Shown here in pieces: positions 16,584 through 26,691 of a DNA stretch of 38,348 nucleotides (its first letter is position 1; every line of letters starts with the position of its first letter). The stretch is from Eubacteriales bacterium (lineage in GTDB: Bacteria; Bacillota; Clostridia; Peptostreptococcales; Anaerovoracaceae), in contig JAQUJQ010000002.1 of the NCBI GenBank assembly GCA_028680875.1, forward strand, positions 1 through 38,348, in the 5' to 3' direction. Under the pieces are notes generated by a model, which saw only the letters and a list, made by a program, of their open reading frames with translations, made no database searches and was not told the DNA's origin. The translations under genes and the position numbers were made by a program.

Positions 16584-17471
16584 TTAATCCCTTATCCCTT
16601 TATAAATGACATTTGACAAGACTGCAAACTCCTTCATATCTAAGGTTTCTGCTCTTCGATATGGGTTAATCCCTGCTTCGCTAATAACTTCTTTCACCTC
16701 TTCTTTGCTGAAGCCGTAAATACCATTTAAACTATTCAATAGTGTCTTTCTTCTTTGTCCAAACCCCGCCTTTACTACAGCAAAAAAAGTACCTTCGTTA
16801 TCCAGTTCGACCGGCGATTCTTTGCGGATTGTTAGTCGAATGACAGAAGAGTCCACCTTTGGTTTTGGAACAAAGACTTCCTTAGAAACAGAAGCGATCT
16901 TATCTACAATGCAATAATATTGAACCGTTACCGATAGAGCTCCATAGATCTTTGATCCCGGTATGGCTCTTATGCGATCGGCTACTTCTTTTTGCATCAT
17001 GATAGTGATGTTGCCGATCAGGCCTCGTCCATCCTCTTCCAGGATTTTCATAATAATAGGCGTGGTTATATAGTAAGGCAAGTTCCCTATTATTTTGACG
17101 CTATTAAACGGCCTCTTGTTCCCTTTTTCAGCATTTTTAATAATTTCTCTAAAATCTGTTTTCATAATATCGCGGTTGATTATTTCAATATTGTCATATC
17201 CGGCCAAGGTCTCCTGTAATATGGGAATAAGATTCCTGTCGATTTCTACAGCTATCACCTTGCGGGCTTTCTTGGCCGCCGCCGCCGTCAGCACACCTAT
17301 TCCCGGCCCTATTTCAATAACCAGATCTTCCTTACCTATTAGTGAATTCTCAATAATACGATCCACCAAATTTCCATCAATTAAAAAGTTTTGCCCCAAA
17401 CTTTTAGACAGTTGAAATTCATATTTATTCTTTATCTTCTGTATCGTTGCCGGTGAATAAAGCTTGTCCAT
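16584..17471 (-). CDS. rsmA: 16S rRNA (adenine1518-N6/adenine1519-N6)-dimethyltransferase RsmA/KsgA
   Basis: KSLGQNFLIDGNLVDRII, VIEIGPGIGVLT, IGNLPYYITTPIIMKILE. Likely start MDKLYSPATI. Confidence 0.93.
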   Translation of the reverse strand: MDKLYSPATIQKIKNKYEFQLSKSLGQNFLIDGNLVDRIIENSLIGKEDLVIEIGPGIGVLTAAAAKKARKVIAVEIDRNLIPILQETLAGYDNIEIINRDIMKTDFREIIKNAEKGNKRPFNSVKIIGNLPYYITTPIIMKILEEDGRGLIGNITIMMQKEVADRIRAIPGSKIYGALSVTVQYYCIVDKIASVSKEVFVPKPKVDSSVIRLTIRKESPVELDNEGTFFAVVKAGFGQRRKTLLNSLNGIYGFSKEEVKEVISEAGINPYRRAETLDMKEFAVLSNVIYKGIRD

Positions 17472-17994
17472 ACCGGTAAAATTCCTCTCTTGTAATACCA
17501 AAATAATTCAAACGTTTTAAAAAGGTCTTTGCATTTCCATAACCGATTCCAAGTGCACTGCCAAGCTTGTTTCTTTTTTTCCCTGCCTCCACTGAACCGA
17601 TAAGACCAAAAAAAAGCAAGTCCTCCACAGTAAATTCGTTGTCGGACGACTCATGTATGCATCTGGCTTTCTCCAATGCCTTTCGTATACTGGCATCTGT
17701 AGCATTTTCAATTCCGATATCTCCCTCTTTAACCGCATCCTCTCTTACAAGATAGGCATGCTTCGCCTCCGGGAACCGTTTCTGAATACGATTTCGAATC
17801 TGTTCTCCGGCGTAATCGGGATCGGTTAATACAATAATTCCCGGTCCTCTATATGCTCTTTCTATCAGTTTCCAAGTTTCTTCACTGATTCCATGCCCAT
17901 GGGTGATAATGGTCTCAGCATTCAATGCGGATTTAACGGCATTTTCGTCATTTCGTCCTTCCACTACTATGATTTCCCTAATCTTCTTTTGCAT
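17425..17994 (-). CDS. rnmV: Ribonuclease M5 (5S rRNA maturation; Toprim domain)
   Basis: IIVVEGRNDENAVKSAL, IIVLTDPDYAGEQIRNRI; overlaps rsmA. Confidence 0.92.
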   Translation of the reverse strand: MQKKIREIIVVEGRNDENAVKSALNAETIITHGHGISEETWKLIERAYRGPGIIVLTDPDYAGEQIRNRIQKRFPEAKHAYLVREDAVKEGDIGIENATDASIRKALEKARCIHESSDNEFTVEDLLFFGLIGSVEAGKKRNKLGSALGIGYGNAKTFLKRLNYFGITREEFYRYGQALFTGNDTEDKE

Positions 17995-18391
17995 CCTCTT
18001 CCTCTTCCATAAGCACGTAAAGAGTTTCCCCCGGAAGGATCATTTTAAGTTCCTGTCTGGCCTTTTGCTCGATATATTCCTTACTATCAATGTGAGTAAG
18101 CTGTTCCTCTAATTTCTCTTTTTCCTGTAATAATGCTTCTAATTCAGCCTCCGCTTTAGCCTCTTCCAGCTTTAAACTAATTAAATTATAAACGGACAGG
18201 CCGATAACTATAGCTAAAATCAGAAAAATAGAACAATACACAACTCTCCTGCGAAAAATTTTGCTTGCTCTTCGACGGGATATGGAATCCTTTGTCTGTT
18301 TTTCTTTTTGATATTTATTTGCATTAGAAAGGGCCCGCTTTTGTCTGCGCTCATTTCTGGCTGCCTCCATGTCTATAACTTTCTTTGCCAT
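17978..18391 (-). CDS. Septum formation initiator family protein (DivIC/FtsL-like)
   Basis: Single TM followed by a coiled coil (EEAKAEAELEALLQEKEKLEEQLTHID) and YIEQKARQELKMILPGETLY. Confidence 0.8.
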   Translation of the reverse strand: MAKKVIDMEAARNERRQKRALSNANKYQKEKQTKDSISRRRASKIFRRRVVYCSIFLILAIVIGLSVYNLISLKLEEAKAEAELEALLQEKEKLEEQLTHIDSKEYIEQKARQELKMILPGETLYVLMEEEEDAKED

Positions 18392-18420
18392 GGCTTTCTC
18401 TCCTCATTAGTAGCCCCTGT

Positions 18421-18702
18421 TTACCGATAAACGTGCCTAATATTATACCATAAAATTGCACCTAGCGTAAAGCCTGCTATAGAAGGTACTGTTAATACTC
18501 CAAAATTGGAATAATAGAGACAAGCAGAAACTAATAAGGCGGTTAAAATCCAAAAAAGTATTTCTTGAATAATGGATATTGTTCTCTTTGGCTTGTACCG
18601 ATTATGATAGGCTATGAAGAGCTGCCTAAAGATGACTGTAGCAGCGCCGCAGAAAAATAAAGCAAGAAACTCAAACAGCTGTTCCCTTATCAACTGACTC
18701 AT
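18421..18702 (-). CDS. yabQ: Spore cortex biosynthesis protein YabQ
   Basis: Small TM protein adjacent to yabP and upstream of divIC, in the typical yabP-yabQ-divIC order. Confidence 0.75.
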   Translation of the reverse strand: MSQLIREQLFEFLALFFCGAATVIFRQLFIAYHNRYKPKRTISIIQEILFWILTALLVSACLYYSNFGVLTVPSIAGFTLGAILWYNIRHVYR

Positions 18703-18953
18703 TTTAACATTTTTTTAAGGAATCCGCCTTCAGACTTTTCTCTTTTTTCTGTATAAGTTGCGGATGTAACAGATCCGGTAATAATAACTTTACCTTCTTC
18801 CAGGTCAAGCTTCTGAATATGCATCTCCTGACCCTTTAAAAGAAGCCCTCCTTCATGAATGGTCAACAGAATGGTTTCTTCGTTGAAGTTATCTACATCT
18901 TTTACATCAGTAACTGTGATCTGCTTCCGATCCTCAATAAATAAATTATGCAT
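18699..18953 (-). CDS. yabP: Sporulation protein YabP
   Basis: DRKQITVTDVKDVDNFNEETILLTIHEGGLLLKGQEMHIQKLDLEEGKVIITGSVTSATYTEK. Confidence 0.88.
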   Translation of the reverse strand: MHNLFIEDRKQITVTDVKDVDNFNEETILLTIHEGGLLLKGQEMHIQKLDLEEGKVIITGSVTSATYTEKREKSEGGFLKKMLK

Positions 18954-19014
18954 CCCAATCCCCCCTCACCTATTACTATGCACATTCTTTCAATAAAATG
19001 TCAGGGACGCACCC

Positions 19015-20829
19015 TTATTCAATATTGCTTATTCCTCTGGTAGGTGCTAAAGGCAAGGTAATTGTGATTTTTGTTCCTTTCCCTATCCGGCTCTCTATGC
19101 AAATATTTCCTCCATGCTCCTCAACAATTTGTTTGGCGATGGAAAGCCCTAAACCGGTCCCCCCCATTTCTCTGGATCGAGCTTTATCTACCCTATAAAA
19201 CCGTTCAAATATACGAGGAATTTCTTTTTCTGCAATACCTATTCCATCATCCTTAACTGTGATATAGGCTTTATTTTCCTCCTTAAAGACAACAATATCG
19301 ATATGTCCCCGTTCCGGCGAATATTTTATGGCATTGCTTAACACATTTAACAAAACCTGTTCCATTCTGTCACGATCAATCACGGTCATAATCTTCTGCT
19401 CTCCGTCTATTTGAAGATTCAACTGTTGATCCTTTGCATCAGCAGTAATTTCCATCTTTGTAACCGCTGTTTTAACAACATTGAGCAAATTAACCTCTTT
19501 TTTATACCATCTCTCTTGTTTATAATCCAGCCGGGAAAGTTGAAGCAATTCCCGGACCAATCGGCTCATTCGATCTGCCTCTGCATCGACGATGGTTAAG
19601 AATCCTCGTATTGTTTCGCAATCCGTAATCTCTCTCTCCACCAAGGTTTCCGTATAACTCTTAATTGTGGTCAGAGGCGTCTTCAATTCATGGGAAACAT
19701 TTGCCACAAAATCTCTCTGCATATGCTCTAGCTTTTGTTGCTCTGTAATATCCTGCAGCAGCATGATGATCCCGACATCTTCATCGCTTTCATCCCTAAA
19801 CCGATCATAGCGGACAGAAAAAGCCCTTCCGCTGTAGTCAAAAGTATCATGGGCCCCTCCATTTTTGCAATTCTCCAGAATACAATCAAAGCGCAGTTTT
19901 TTACTATATTTGCCGATGATTTCATCGTATCCTTTCTTTTCAATGTCCTTTTGTTTAATAGAAAGCATAATCGTAGCAGCCGGATTTGCAAGAATAATGC
20001 GGCGGTTCATATCAATAGCCAGTAACCCATCCGCCATATATTTTAAAATAGTTTCCAGTTTACTTTTTTCATTGGATATTTCCGATAGCGTAAAATCCAG
20101 CTTCTCCCTTAATAAATTAAACATCACAGCTAAACGTCCAATTTCATCATCGGACTTGACGCTTACTTCCTGGCTGAAATCTCCCCGGGACATTTTTTCT
20201 GCTTTTTCCGTTAACTCATTAATGGGAATGGTGATACTTCTGGAAATAATAAAACCAAGCGCTACCGTAACCAGTAACGCAACAAACATAGATTTCAAAA
20301 AAATCATCTTTGACTGTCTTTGGGTTTCATAGACGCTTGAAATATCTGCCCGTAGGCAAACAACTCCTGTAATTTTCCCCCCATTTTCTAAAGGAAATAC
20401 CATATTTTTAACCGGGATGCCGGAGGCGAGAAACCCGTCGGATTCAGCGATTTGACCGGAAAGTCCACGTACCAGGATATACTGATCCAGCAAATTCAAG
20501 CCACTCTTACCTATATAGTTCAGGTTGCTGGAAGCAATGATGATAAAATCGTCATTGACAACAAACATTTCTTCACGAAGGCTTTCGGACCAAGCTAAAA
20601 TATCTGCCTGGATTTCATTTTGATAACTTTTTAAGTCATCGTATTCTTGTAAAGAGAGGATATTTTCCTGTACTATCTTAGTAAAATTATCTCGTATGGA
20701 TTCCATCTGATACGCTTCCAACTCGCGCATGATGAAAACGCCGGTAATCGTCATAGCTATAAATACCAACAGGAAGTAAATCGATACGATTCGCCAACGG
20801 ATGCTTTTCCATCTCTTCTTGATTGTCAT
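19015..20829 (-). CDS. walK: Sensor histidine kinase WalK/YycG-like (HAMP, PAS, HisKA, HATPase)
   Basis: HAMP region, FVANVSHELKTPLTTIKSYTETL, ISRFYRVDK-like FERFYRVDKARSREMGGTGLGLSIAKQIVEEHGG; follows walR. Likely start MTIKKRWKSIRWRIVS. Confidence 0.85.
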   Translation of the reverse strand: MTIKKRWKSIRWRIVSIYFLLVFIAMTITGVFIMRELEAYQMESIRDNFTKIVQENILSLQEYDDLKSYQNEIQADILAWSESLREEMFVVNDDFIIIASSNLNYIGKSGLNLLDQYILVRGLSGQIAESDGFLASGIPVKNMVFPLENGGKITGVVCLRADISSVYETQRQSKMIFLKSMFVALLVTVALGFIISRSITIPINELTEKAEKMSRGDFSQEVSVKSDDEIGRLAVMFNLLREKLDFTLSEISNEKSKLETILKYMADGLLAIDMNRRIILANPAATIMLSIKQKDIEKKGYDEIIGKYSKKLRFDCILENCKNGGAHDTFDYSGRAFSVRYDRFRDESDEDVGIIMLLQDITEQQKLEHMQRDFVANVSHELKTPLTTIKSYTETLVEREITDCETIRGFLTIVDAEADRMSRLVRELLQLSRLDYKQERWYKKEVNLLNVVKTAVTKMEITADAKDQQLNLQIDGEQKIMTVIDRDRMEQVLLNVLSNAIKYSPERGHIDIVVFKEENKAYITVKDDGIGIAEKEIPRIFERFYRVDKARSREMGGTGLGLSIAKQIVEEHGGNICIESRIGKGTKITITLPLAPTRGISNIE

Positions 20830-20833
20830 TAGA

Positions 20834-21532
20834 TTATGGCCTCCTGAAGTAATAGCCAATCCCTCTTTTGGTCATTATGTATTTTGGATCACTGGAGTTA
20901 TCTTCCAGTTTTTCCCGTAGTCTTCTTACCGTTACGTCTACCGTACGAATATCTCCATAATATTCATAACCCCAAACCTCTTCCAAAAGTTGTTCTCTGG
21001 AAAAAACATGGTTTTCCCGTCCTGCCAAATATTTCAACAATTCAAACTCTCTCAGGGTTAACTCTAACGGAACACCCTCTTTTCGTACCTCATATCGATT
21101 CATATCAATGGCCAGGTTTCCAAATTCCTGCACATCAGCAGGAGCATCTTGTAAACTGGCAATCAAATCTGTTCTTCTTATATTGGCTTTGATCCGTGCC
21201 ACCAGCTCACGCATACTAAAAGGCTTGGTTATGTAATCGTCCGCCCCTAATTCCAGACCTAAAACTTTATCAACCTCTTCTTCTTTAGCAGTCAATATCA
21301 AAATCGGCACTGTACTGATTTCTCGAACCCTCTTGCAAACCTGAAAACCGTCCATTTCAGGAAGCATAACATCTAATAAAATCAAATCCGGCTTCAAAGA
21401 CAAGGCCTTATCCAAGCCGGTTTTTCCATCATAAGCCATATCGATTTCAAATCCCTCTTTTACAAGATTAAATTTGATAATATCAGCAATAGATTTTTCA
21501 TCTTCTATAATTAATATTTTTTTTATATTCAT
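20834..21532 (-). CDS. walR: Response regulator WalR/YycF (OmpR family)
   Basis: ILIIEDEKSIADIIKFNL, LLDVMLPEMDGFQVCK, winged-helix ...EVWGYEYYGDIRTVDVTVRRLREKLE. Confidence 0.9.
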   Translation of the reverse strand: MNIKKILIIEDEKSIADIIKFNLVKEGFEIDMAYDGKTGLDKALSLKPDLILLDVMLPEMDGFQVCKRVREISTVPILILTAKEEEVDKVLGLELGADDYITKPFSMRELVARIKANIRRTDLIASLQDAPADVQEFGNLAIDMNRYEVRKEGVPLELTLREFELLKYLAGRENHVFSREQLLEEVWGYEYYGDIRTVDVTVRRLREKLEDNSSDPKYIMTKRGIGYYFRRP

Positions 21533-21547
21533 GAATTAATAATCTCC

Positions 21548-23305
21548 TTATTTTAAATACTTTAAGGGATTTTTTGCAACTCCGTTAATACGGACCTCAA
21601 AATGAAGGTGGGGGCCTGTACTTCTCCCTGTATTCCCCACATTGGCAATGTGTTGCCCCTGATAAACCTTACTTCCTTTTGACACCAGCAATTTACTGCA
21701 ATGGGCATAAACTGTTACCCGATTTCCACCATGATCAATTTTGATCACATTACCATAAGAACTCTGCCTACCTGCAAAAATGACAGTTCCTCCATCAGAT
21801 GCACGGATTTTGGTACCTACCGGCGCTGCCAAATCGATACCATAGTGCATTCTCCCCCACCTTGTCCCGAATCGAGAGCTTAGGGAACCTCTTGTCGGAT
21901 AGTTAAAACTGCCTGTACCTACCAGGGCCGGCACATTTTTGGTTCCTTTTATAACTACTTGCGTTTTAGGTTCTTTGATAACCTCCGAGCTGATTTCGTT
22001 CCGGCTTACTTCAATACCGTTACAGCGTACCACTTCTGCTTTTACCTGGCGCTCTCCGGGTGCCCCTGCAATTTTTACGGTTTGTTCTCCTTTAAAAAGG
22101 GTGGAGGTTTCCTCGTAGGTTATTTCATAGTCCATTTTCGCTTTATAGGTAACCAACTCTTTAGTTTGCACCGTTAAGACCGGACAGACCCGGGTCAAAG
22201 ACAACTCTTGTCCGATATGGAGGTCTTCTGTTTTTACATCCTGATTTGATACCTGTAGTTCATTTGGTTTCAATCCATAATCCTTGGCGATTTGATTAAA
22301 GGTGTCACCGTCCTGTACTATATGAACCTTCTTTTCAACTGCTCCGGTTAACATATAATCCAGTACTTCATCACCCTGCCGAATATTTTTAATCTTTGTA
22401 TTGATCTCTTTTACCTCAACATTTTCCAGAAAATCAACAGACTTATATTCGACAGAATCATCTTTTACAGTATATTTATCTTTTATTGTTTCTAATATTT
22501 CTTCTGCTCTTTTTTTACTGTCTAAAACCGCTACTTGCTTTCCGTCTGCCATAATGGCATAGGCATTGGCATTCATATCTCTTAAATAAGTCAGTGTATT
22601 CAACACGTCGTCCTTATCATCGATTTTTAAATTCCAACCGATTATTTTATTAAAAGAGATATTCTCATCCTTATCAATTTTCACTTCTGCCCCGTAGGCA
22701 TAAGTCAATTTATCTCCTATGACGTCAATGGTCATAAAAACATCTTGCCGGTCTTTCACCGTGCCTAGAACCTTACCATTATACATGTACTCATAGGCTG
22801 TCAGATTTCCAATAATTATAGCTGCCACCGCTGTTGTAAACGCACAGGCACATAATATACTGATAAGCTGCCTTTTATGCCCCTTTGCCCATCTTTGGAA
22901 AGTGACCCGTTTTTCATGACAAATCTCCGGAATTTGTAATATTCTGTTACTAAGCCTGTCTATATTGACATCCACTTTGTTGATCAATCCTGCGGCTTTA
23001 TCAGACATATGTGATTCCCATTTGAAAAAGGCTGCAAATAAACCATCTATAAAGTCATCCAGCCTTTGGTCAACATTTTCCTTTTTTACCTCTTTTGATT
23101 TTAATAATTCTCGTTGTTTTTGTTTCATTTGTGATATTCGTTCCAATTCTTCCTCGATGCTTTCAAAATCTAGAATATTTTTTTCTACAACCAAAGAAGA
23201 GGTACAGAATTTCTCCGTATCTCTCATATCTTCATTATTTTGTTGTTTTATATTATCGACAGTACCGTCTCCGGTGCCACATTCTTTATCCGGCTTACCC
23301 GCCAT
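21548..23305 (-). CDS. Membrane-anchored M23 peptidoglycan endopeptidase with LysM and G5 domains
   Basis: TM, HIVQDGDTFNQIAKDYGLKPNELQ (LysM), G5-like YEITYEETSTLFKGEQTV...GAPGERQV, and HYGIDLAAPVGTKIRASDGG...GPHLHFEV (M23). Confidence 0.9.
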   Translation of the reverse strand: MAGKPDKECGTGDGTVDNIKQQNNEDMRDTEKFCTSSLVVEKNILDFESIEEELERISQMKQKQRELLKSKEVKKENVDQRLDDFIDGLFAAFFKWESHMSDKAAGLINKVDVNIDRLSNRILQIPEICHEKRVTFQRWAKGHKRQLISILCACAFTTAVAAIIIGNLTAYEYMYNGKVLGTVKDRQDVFMTIDVIGDKLTYAYGAEVKIDKDENISFNKIIGWNLKIDDKDDVLNTLTYLRDMNANAYAIMADGKQVAVLDSKKRAEEILETIKDKYTVKDDSVEYKSVDFLENVEVKEINTKIKNIRQGDEVLDYMLTGAVEKKVHIVQDGDTFNQIAKDYGLKPNELQVSNQDVKTEDLHIGQELSLTRVCPVLTVQTKELVTYKAKMDYEITYEETSTLFKGEQTVKIAGAPGERQVKAEVVRCNGIEVSRNEISSEVIKEPKTQVVIKGTKNVPALVGTGSFNYPTRGSLSSRFGTRWGRMHYGIDLAAPVGTKIRASDGGTVIFAGRQSSYGNVIKIDHGGNRVTVYAHCSKLLVSKGSKVYQGQHIANVGNTGRSTGPHLHFEVRINGVAKNPLKYLK

Positions 23306-23352
23306 ATGTTCCTCCTTATCGTTTAAGCGATTGGGTTCTTCATATGTACTAT

Positions 23353-24642
23353 TTAACCATTATACCGTCTCTCTTCCGGATTTTCAAATCTTTTTTGTAA
23401 CTGTTCCAGTTTATCACTGAAGCAGGGGCACCTCTCCCCGGTATCTAACATACCGGTATCCTTGCAAATAGAACAGGTATAAATAGTGTCCATATAATTC
23501 AGTGGGAAATTATTGTCAGTGAGTAAGTAGGCTTTTTCATGACTTAACCTTTCTGATTTTTTCTTTAGCTCTTTAATCCTGCTTTTAGCCCCGAATCCAC
23601 TGGCCAGCATAATCTTTGATATCTCCATACCAATTTCCCTCATTTCATTTTCGATTTCCTGCACCCTGGGCACTGTTTTATAAACCTGAATGCGACGGGC
23701 TTCAGCCTCTGCCACGTTTTTATTCCTCTCCTCTTCATAGGATCTCATAACCATGCCTATGGGATGTCCCGACGGAGCTTTATCTGAGGTTGTCCCCTTT
23801 CCCTCGTTACTCCATGACTTTAATATGGTATTGATGTAGTTGATGTTGGGGTTGGAAATCCCGCTGGTTTTTTTACAAGCCTGAAGGACTCTTCCAATAT
23901 CAAAATTCATGTCGTCAAACCAGGTATCCATGATTCGTTTTTCTTCTTCTGTCGGGTTTCTTGAAAAGCCCAATGCCTTTAGAACCCGTTTATATAGATA
24001 GTAACGATTGTCCGTTTGCTGAAGATGCTCTTCGATTTGGTCTATAGTCCGAAGTCCTCTCCCTGCCCATTCTTTCACGACGGCAGCTACGTAATTGTGT
24101 CTGCTGTTGTTGCGTTTGTTAACACAGTAATCATAGGCATAAATTACGATTTCAGCAGGAATATCATAGTCCTGAATCCAATCCAATATCGCTGCGGGTT
24201 CATTTCCCTCAAATAACCTCCCTGTTATTTGTTCGATTCTGCTGTATATCTTCTTTAGTTCCTGGTCATTCATAAGGCCTTCTAAAGCAGAAGGGATTTT
24301 TTCTTTTTTACCCTTATCATTTTTACCGTAGATTTGTTCCTTTAGGTTGATGAATTTTACATTATAATTGAAACGATTTTCCGGATCCGGATACTCCTTT
24401 TCAATAACCCCTTTACTTTCCCAATAGGTCCAGGCCTTAAGTACATCCTCATCAGCCAAAGAAAGTTGTTTGGCAATAGATTCATGATCCATAGGCATAG
24501 ATATTTCCCCATACATTAAAGCAATCAAATATACCTTAACATAATCACCCGGGGCATCAATCATATACTCATTGATAAATACATTTTCCACTGATGTATC
24601 AAACAGATAATAATTTTGTACCTTTTCTCGTATAAATTTCAT
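23353..24642 (-). CDS. DnaD-domain replication protein with C-terminal DnaC/DnaI-like zinc-knuckle segment
   Basis: DnaD-type helical domains; C-terminal YTCSICKDTGMLDTGERCPCF resembles the N-terminal Zn-binding segment of DnaC/DnaI helicase loaders. Confidence 0.75.
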   Translation of the reverse strand: MKFIREKVQNYYLFDTSVENVFINEYMIDAPGDYVKVYLIALMYGEISMPMDHESIAKQLSLADEDVLKAWTYWESKGVIEKEYPDPENRFNYNVKFINLKEQIYGKNDKGKKEKIPSALEGLMNDQELKKIYSRIEQITGRLFEGNEPAAILDWIQDYDIPAEIVIYAYDYCVNKRNNSRHNYVAAVVKEWAGRGLRTIDQIEEHLQQTDNRYYLYKRVLKALGFSRNPTEEEKRIMDTWFDDMNFDIGRVLQACKKTSGISNPNINYINTILKSWSNEGKGTTSDKAPSGHPIGMVMRSYEEERNKNVAEAEARRIQVYKTVPRVQEIENEMREIGMEISKIMLASGFGAKSRIKELKKKSERLSHEKAYLLTDNNFPLNYMDTIYTCSICKDTGMLDTGERCPCFSDKLEQLQKRFENPEERRYNG

Positions 24643-24842
24643 TATTTACCTTCTTTTAAAGAAGAATTTAAATCCTCAATAAGTGCGAATAAGTTAGTAT
24701 TGTGTCCTTTAGCCGCTTCCTCAAGAGTTTCTTTTTCGGCTCCCGGACAACCATGGCAGTTCAAACCATGATTAATAAGAATCCGACTCAAACTATCATC
24801 CATATCCAGGACTTCACTGATTCGCATTTCCTTGGTAATCAT
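24642..24842 (-). CDS. DUF1858-type small disulfide protein
   Basis: MITKEMRISEVLDMDDSLSRILINHGLNCHGCPGAEKETLEEAAKGH; CxGCPGA motif. Confidence 0.8.
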   Translation of the reverse strand: MITKEMRISEVLDMDDSLSRILINHGLNCHGCPGAEKETLEEAAKGHNTNLFALIEDLNSSLKEGK

Positions 24843-24866
24843 AATATCCCTCCATTTAATAAACCT

Positions 24867-26207
24867 TTAATAACCCTTATCTGAAAGACGGCTGATATCA
24901 ACGAATCGGGTGTATTTCCCTAACCAGGTCAATTCAATCATTCCGGTAGGACCGTTCCGCTGTTTTGATATATTGACCTCACAAATATTGGGTTTATCAG
25001 TATCCATATTATAATATTCATCACGATACAGAAACATAACCATATCTGCATCCTGTTCAATGGCCCCGGATTCCCGTAAATCTGAAAGAATTGGCCTATG
25101 ATCGGATCTTTGCTCCGGAGCACGGGATAACTGAGATAAAACCAGAACAGGGCAATCAATTTCTCTGGCCAGTTGTTTTAAAAACCGAGAAATTGCAGTG
25201 ATCTCCTGCTGCCTGCTTTCTGCCCTTCCCTCATAGGACATCAGTTGAAGATAGTCTATCACAATGAGATCCAATCCTTTTTCTGCCTTAAGCCGGCGGC
25301 TTTTATTTTTTATTTCTAAAACCGTGATACCCGGTGTATCGTCTATGTAGATTTCTGCTTTTGAAAGCTTATCAATTGCTTCATATAATTGGTCCCAATC
25401 GTTCTGATCCAATTTTCCGGTTTTCAACTTCTGCATATCCACCCGGGACTCCATAGAAAGTAGTCGTTGCCCTAATTGCTCTCTTGACATTTCCAGGCTG
25501 AAAATCAATACCTTCGCATTTACTCGAAGAGAAGCCTGCTGGGCTATGTTAAGAGCGAAAGCAGTCTTTCCCATGCTGGGTCTTGCGGCTAATACGATTA
25601 AATCAGATCTTTGAAGGCCGGAAGTTTTCGCATCCAGATCCAAAAACCCGGAAGTAATCCCGGTGAGTCCATCAGGAAGTTTGGATACTTCGTCAATTCT
25701 CTTTAAATTACTATACAATACATCTTTGATCGGTTCAAAATCTTTTTTCTGTCTTGTTTGAGCGATTTCAAAAATAGATTGTTCTGCATAATCCAAAACC
25801 GTTTCCGGCTCGGTCTTTTCCTGATATGCTTTTTCCATAATTTCAGAGGATGAACGGATCAATTGCCTGAGTACCGCTTTTTCACCGATAATTTTTGCAT
25901 ATTGAGCCGCATTTAAGGTGGAAGGAACCATGGTGGACAAAAGAGCGATATAGGCTCGCCCACCCACCATTTCCAAGGTATTACGCTTCTTTAACTCTTC
26001 AGAAAGTGTCAGGATATCCACGGCCTCATTTCTTTGATACAATTCTAATACCGCACTGTATATTTCCTTATGCATTTCACTATAAAAATCGTCTGCTCTT
26101 AAAATCTCCAGAACTTCTAAGAGGGCATCCTTGTCCAGGATAATGGATCCTAATACAGATTTTTCTGCATCTTCGCTATGGGGAGGGATTCGTTCTGACT
26201 GGTTCAT
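24867..26207 (-). CDS. dnaB: Replicative DNA helicase
   Basis: PPHSEDAEKSVLGSIILD, VLAARPSMGKTAFALNIA, VIDYLQLMS, LSQLSRAPEQRSDHRP. Confidence 0.95.
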   Translation of the reverse strand: MNQSERIPPHSEDAEKSVLGSIILDKDALLEVLEILRADDFYSEMHKEIYSAVLELYQRNEAVDILTLSEELKKRNTLEMVGGRAYIALLSTMVPSTLNAAQYAKIIGEKAVLRQLIRSSSEIMEKAYQEKTEPETVLDYAEQSIFEIAQTRQKKDFEPIKDVLYSNLKRIDEVSKLPDGLTGITSGFLDLDAKTSGLQRSDLIVLAARPSMGKTAFALNIAQQASLRVNAKVLIFSLEMSREQLGQRLLSMESRVDMQKLKTGKLDQNDWDQLYEAIDKLSKAEIYIDDTPGITVLEIKNKSRRLKAEKGLDLIVIDYLQLMSYEGRAESRQQEITAISRFLKQLAREIDCPVLVLSQLSRAPEQRSDHRPILSDLRESGAIEQDADMVMFLYRDEYYNMDTDKPNICEVNISKQRNGPTGMIELTWLGKYTRFVDISRLSDKGY

Positions 26208-26232
26208 ATCTATTCCTCAATGACTGTTTCTA

Positions 26233-26676
26233 TTATACCTCGACAATAACTCTGAGCTTTGCTGTGACATCTGTAAACAGTTTAACCTCTACAACATGTT
26301 CTCCTGTCTGTTTAATAGGATTCTCCAATAGGATTTTTCGCCGGTCAACCTCAATTTTATGTTGTTCCATCAATGCCTCGCTAATATCCTTGGCTGTTAT
26401 CGATCCAAATAGCCTTCCGCCTTCTCCGCCTTTTGCTATCAGTTTAACCCGTAACATAGCAATACGCTTTGCAAGAGCACTGGCAGATTCCAAACTCTCT
26501 GCTTCCTTAGCCTCATAGGCTTCTTTCTTCCGCTTCAACTCACGCAGATTGCTGTCTGTCGCCTCTTTAACCATGCCCTTGGGAATCAATAGGTTCCTTG
26601 CATAGCCGTCGCTTACATTTGCAACATGGCCTGCCTTTCCCAATCCTTTAATATCCTGTAATAAGATAACCTTCAT
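26233..26676 (-). CDS. rplI: 50S ribosomal protein L9
   Basis: MKVILLQDIKGLGKAGHVANVSDGYARNLLIPKG. Confidence 0.96.
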   Translation of the reverse strand: MKVILLQDIKGLGKAGHVANVSDGYARNLLIPKGMVKEATDSNLRELKRKKEAYEAKEAESLESASALAKRIAMLRVKLIAKGGEGGRLFGSITAKDISEALMEQHKIEVDRRKILLENPIKQTGEHVVEVKLFTDVTAKLRVIVEV

Positions 26677-26691
26677 ACTCGAACCTCCTGT

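Noticed and set aside
19865-20332. 155-aa + strand ORF inside walK
   Set aside because: Antisense shadow of a strongly supported histidine kinase.
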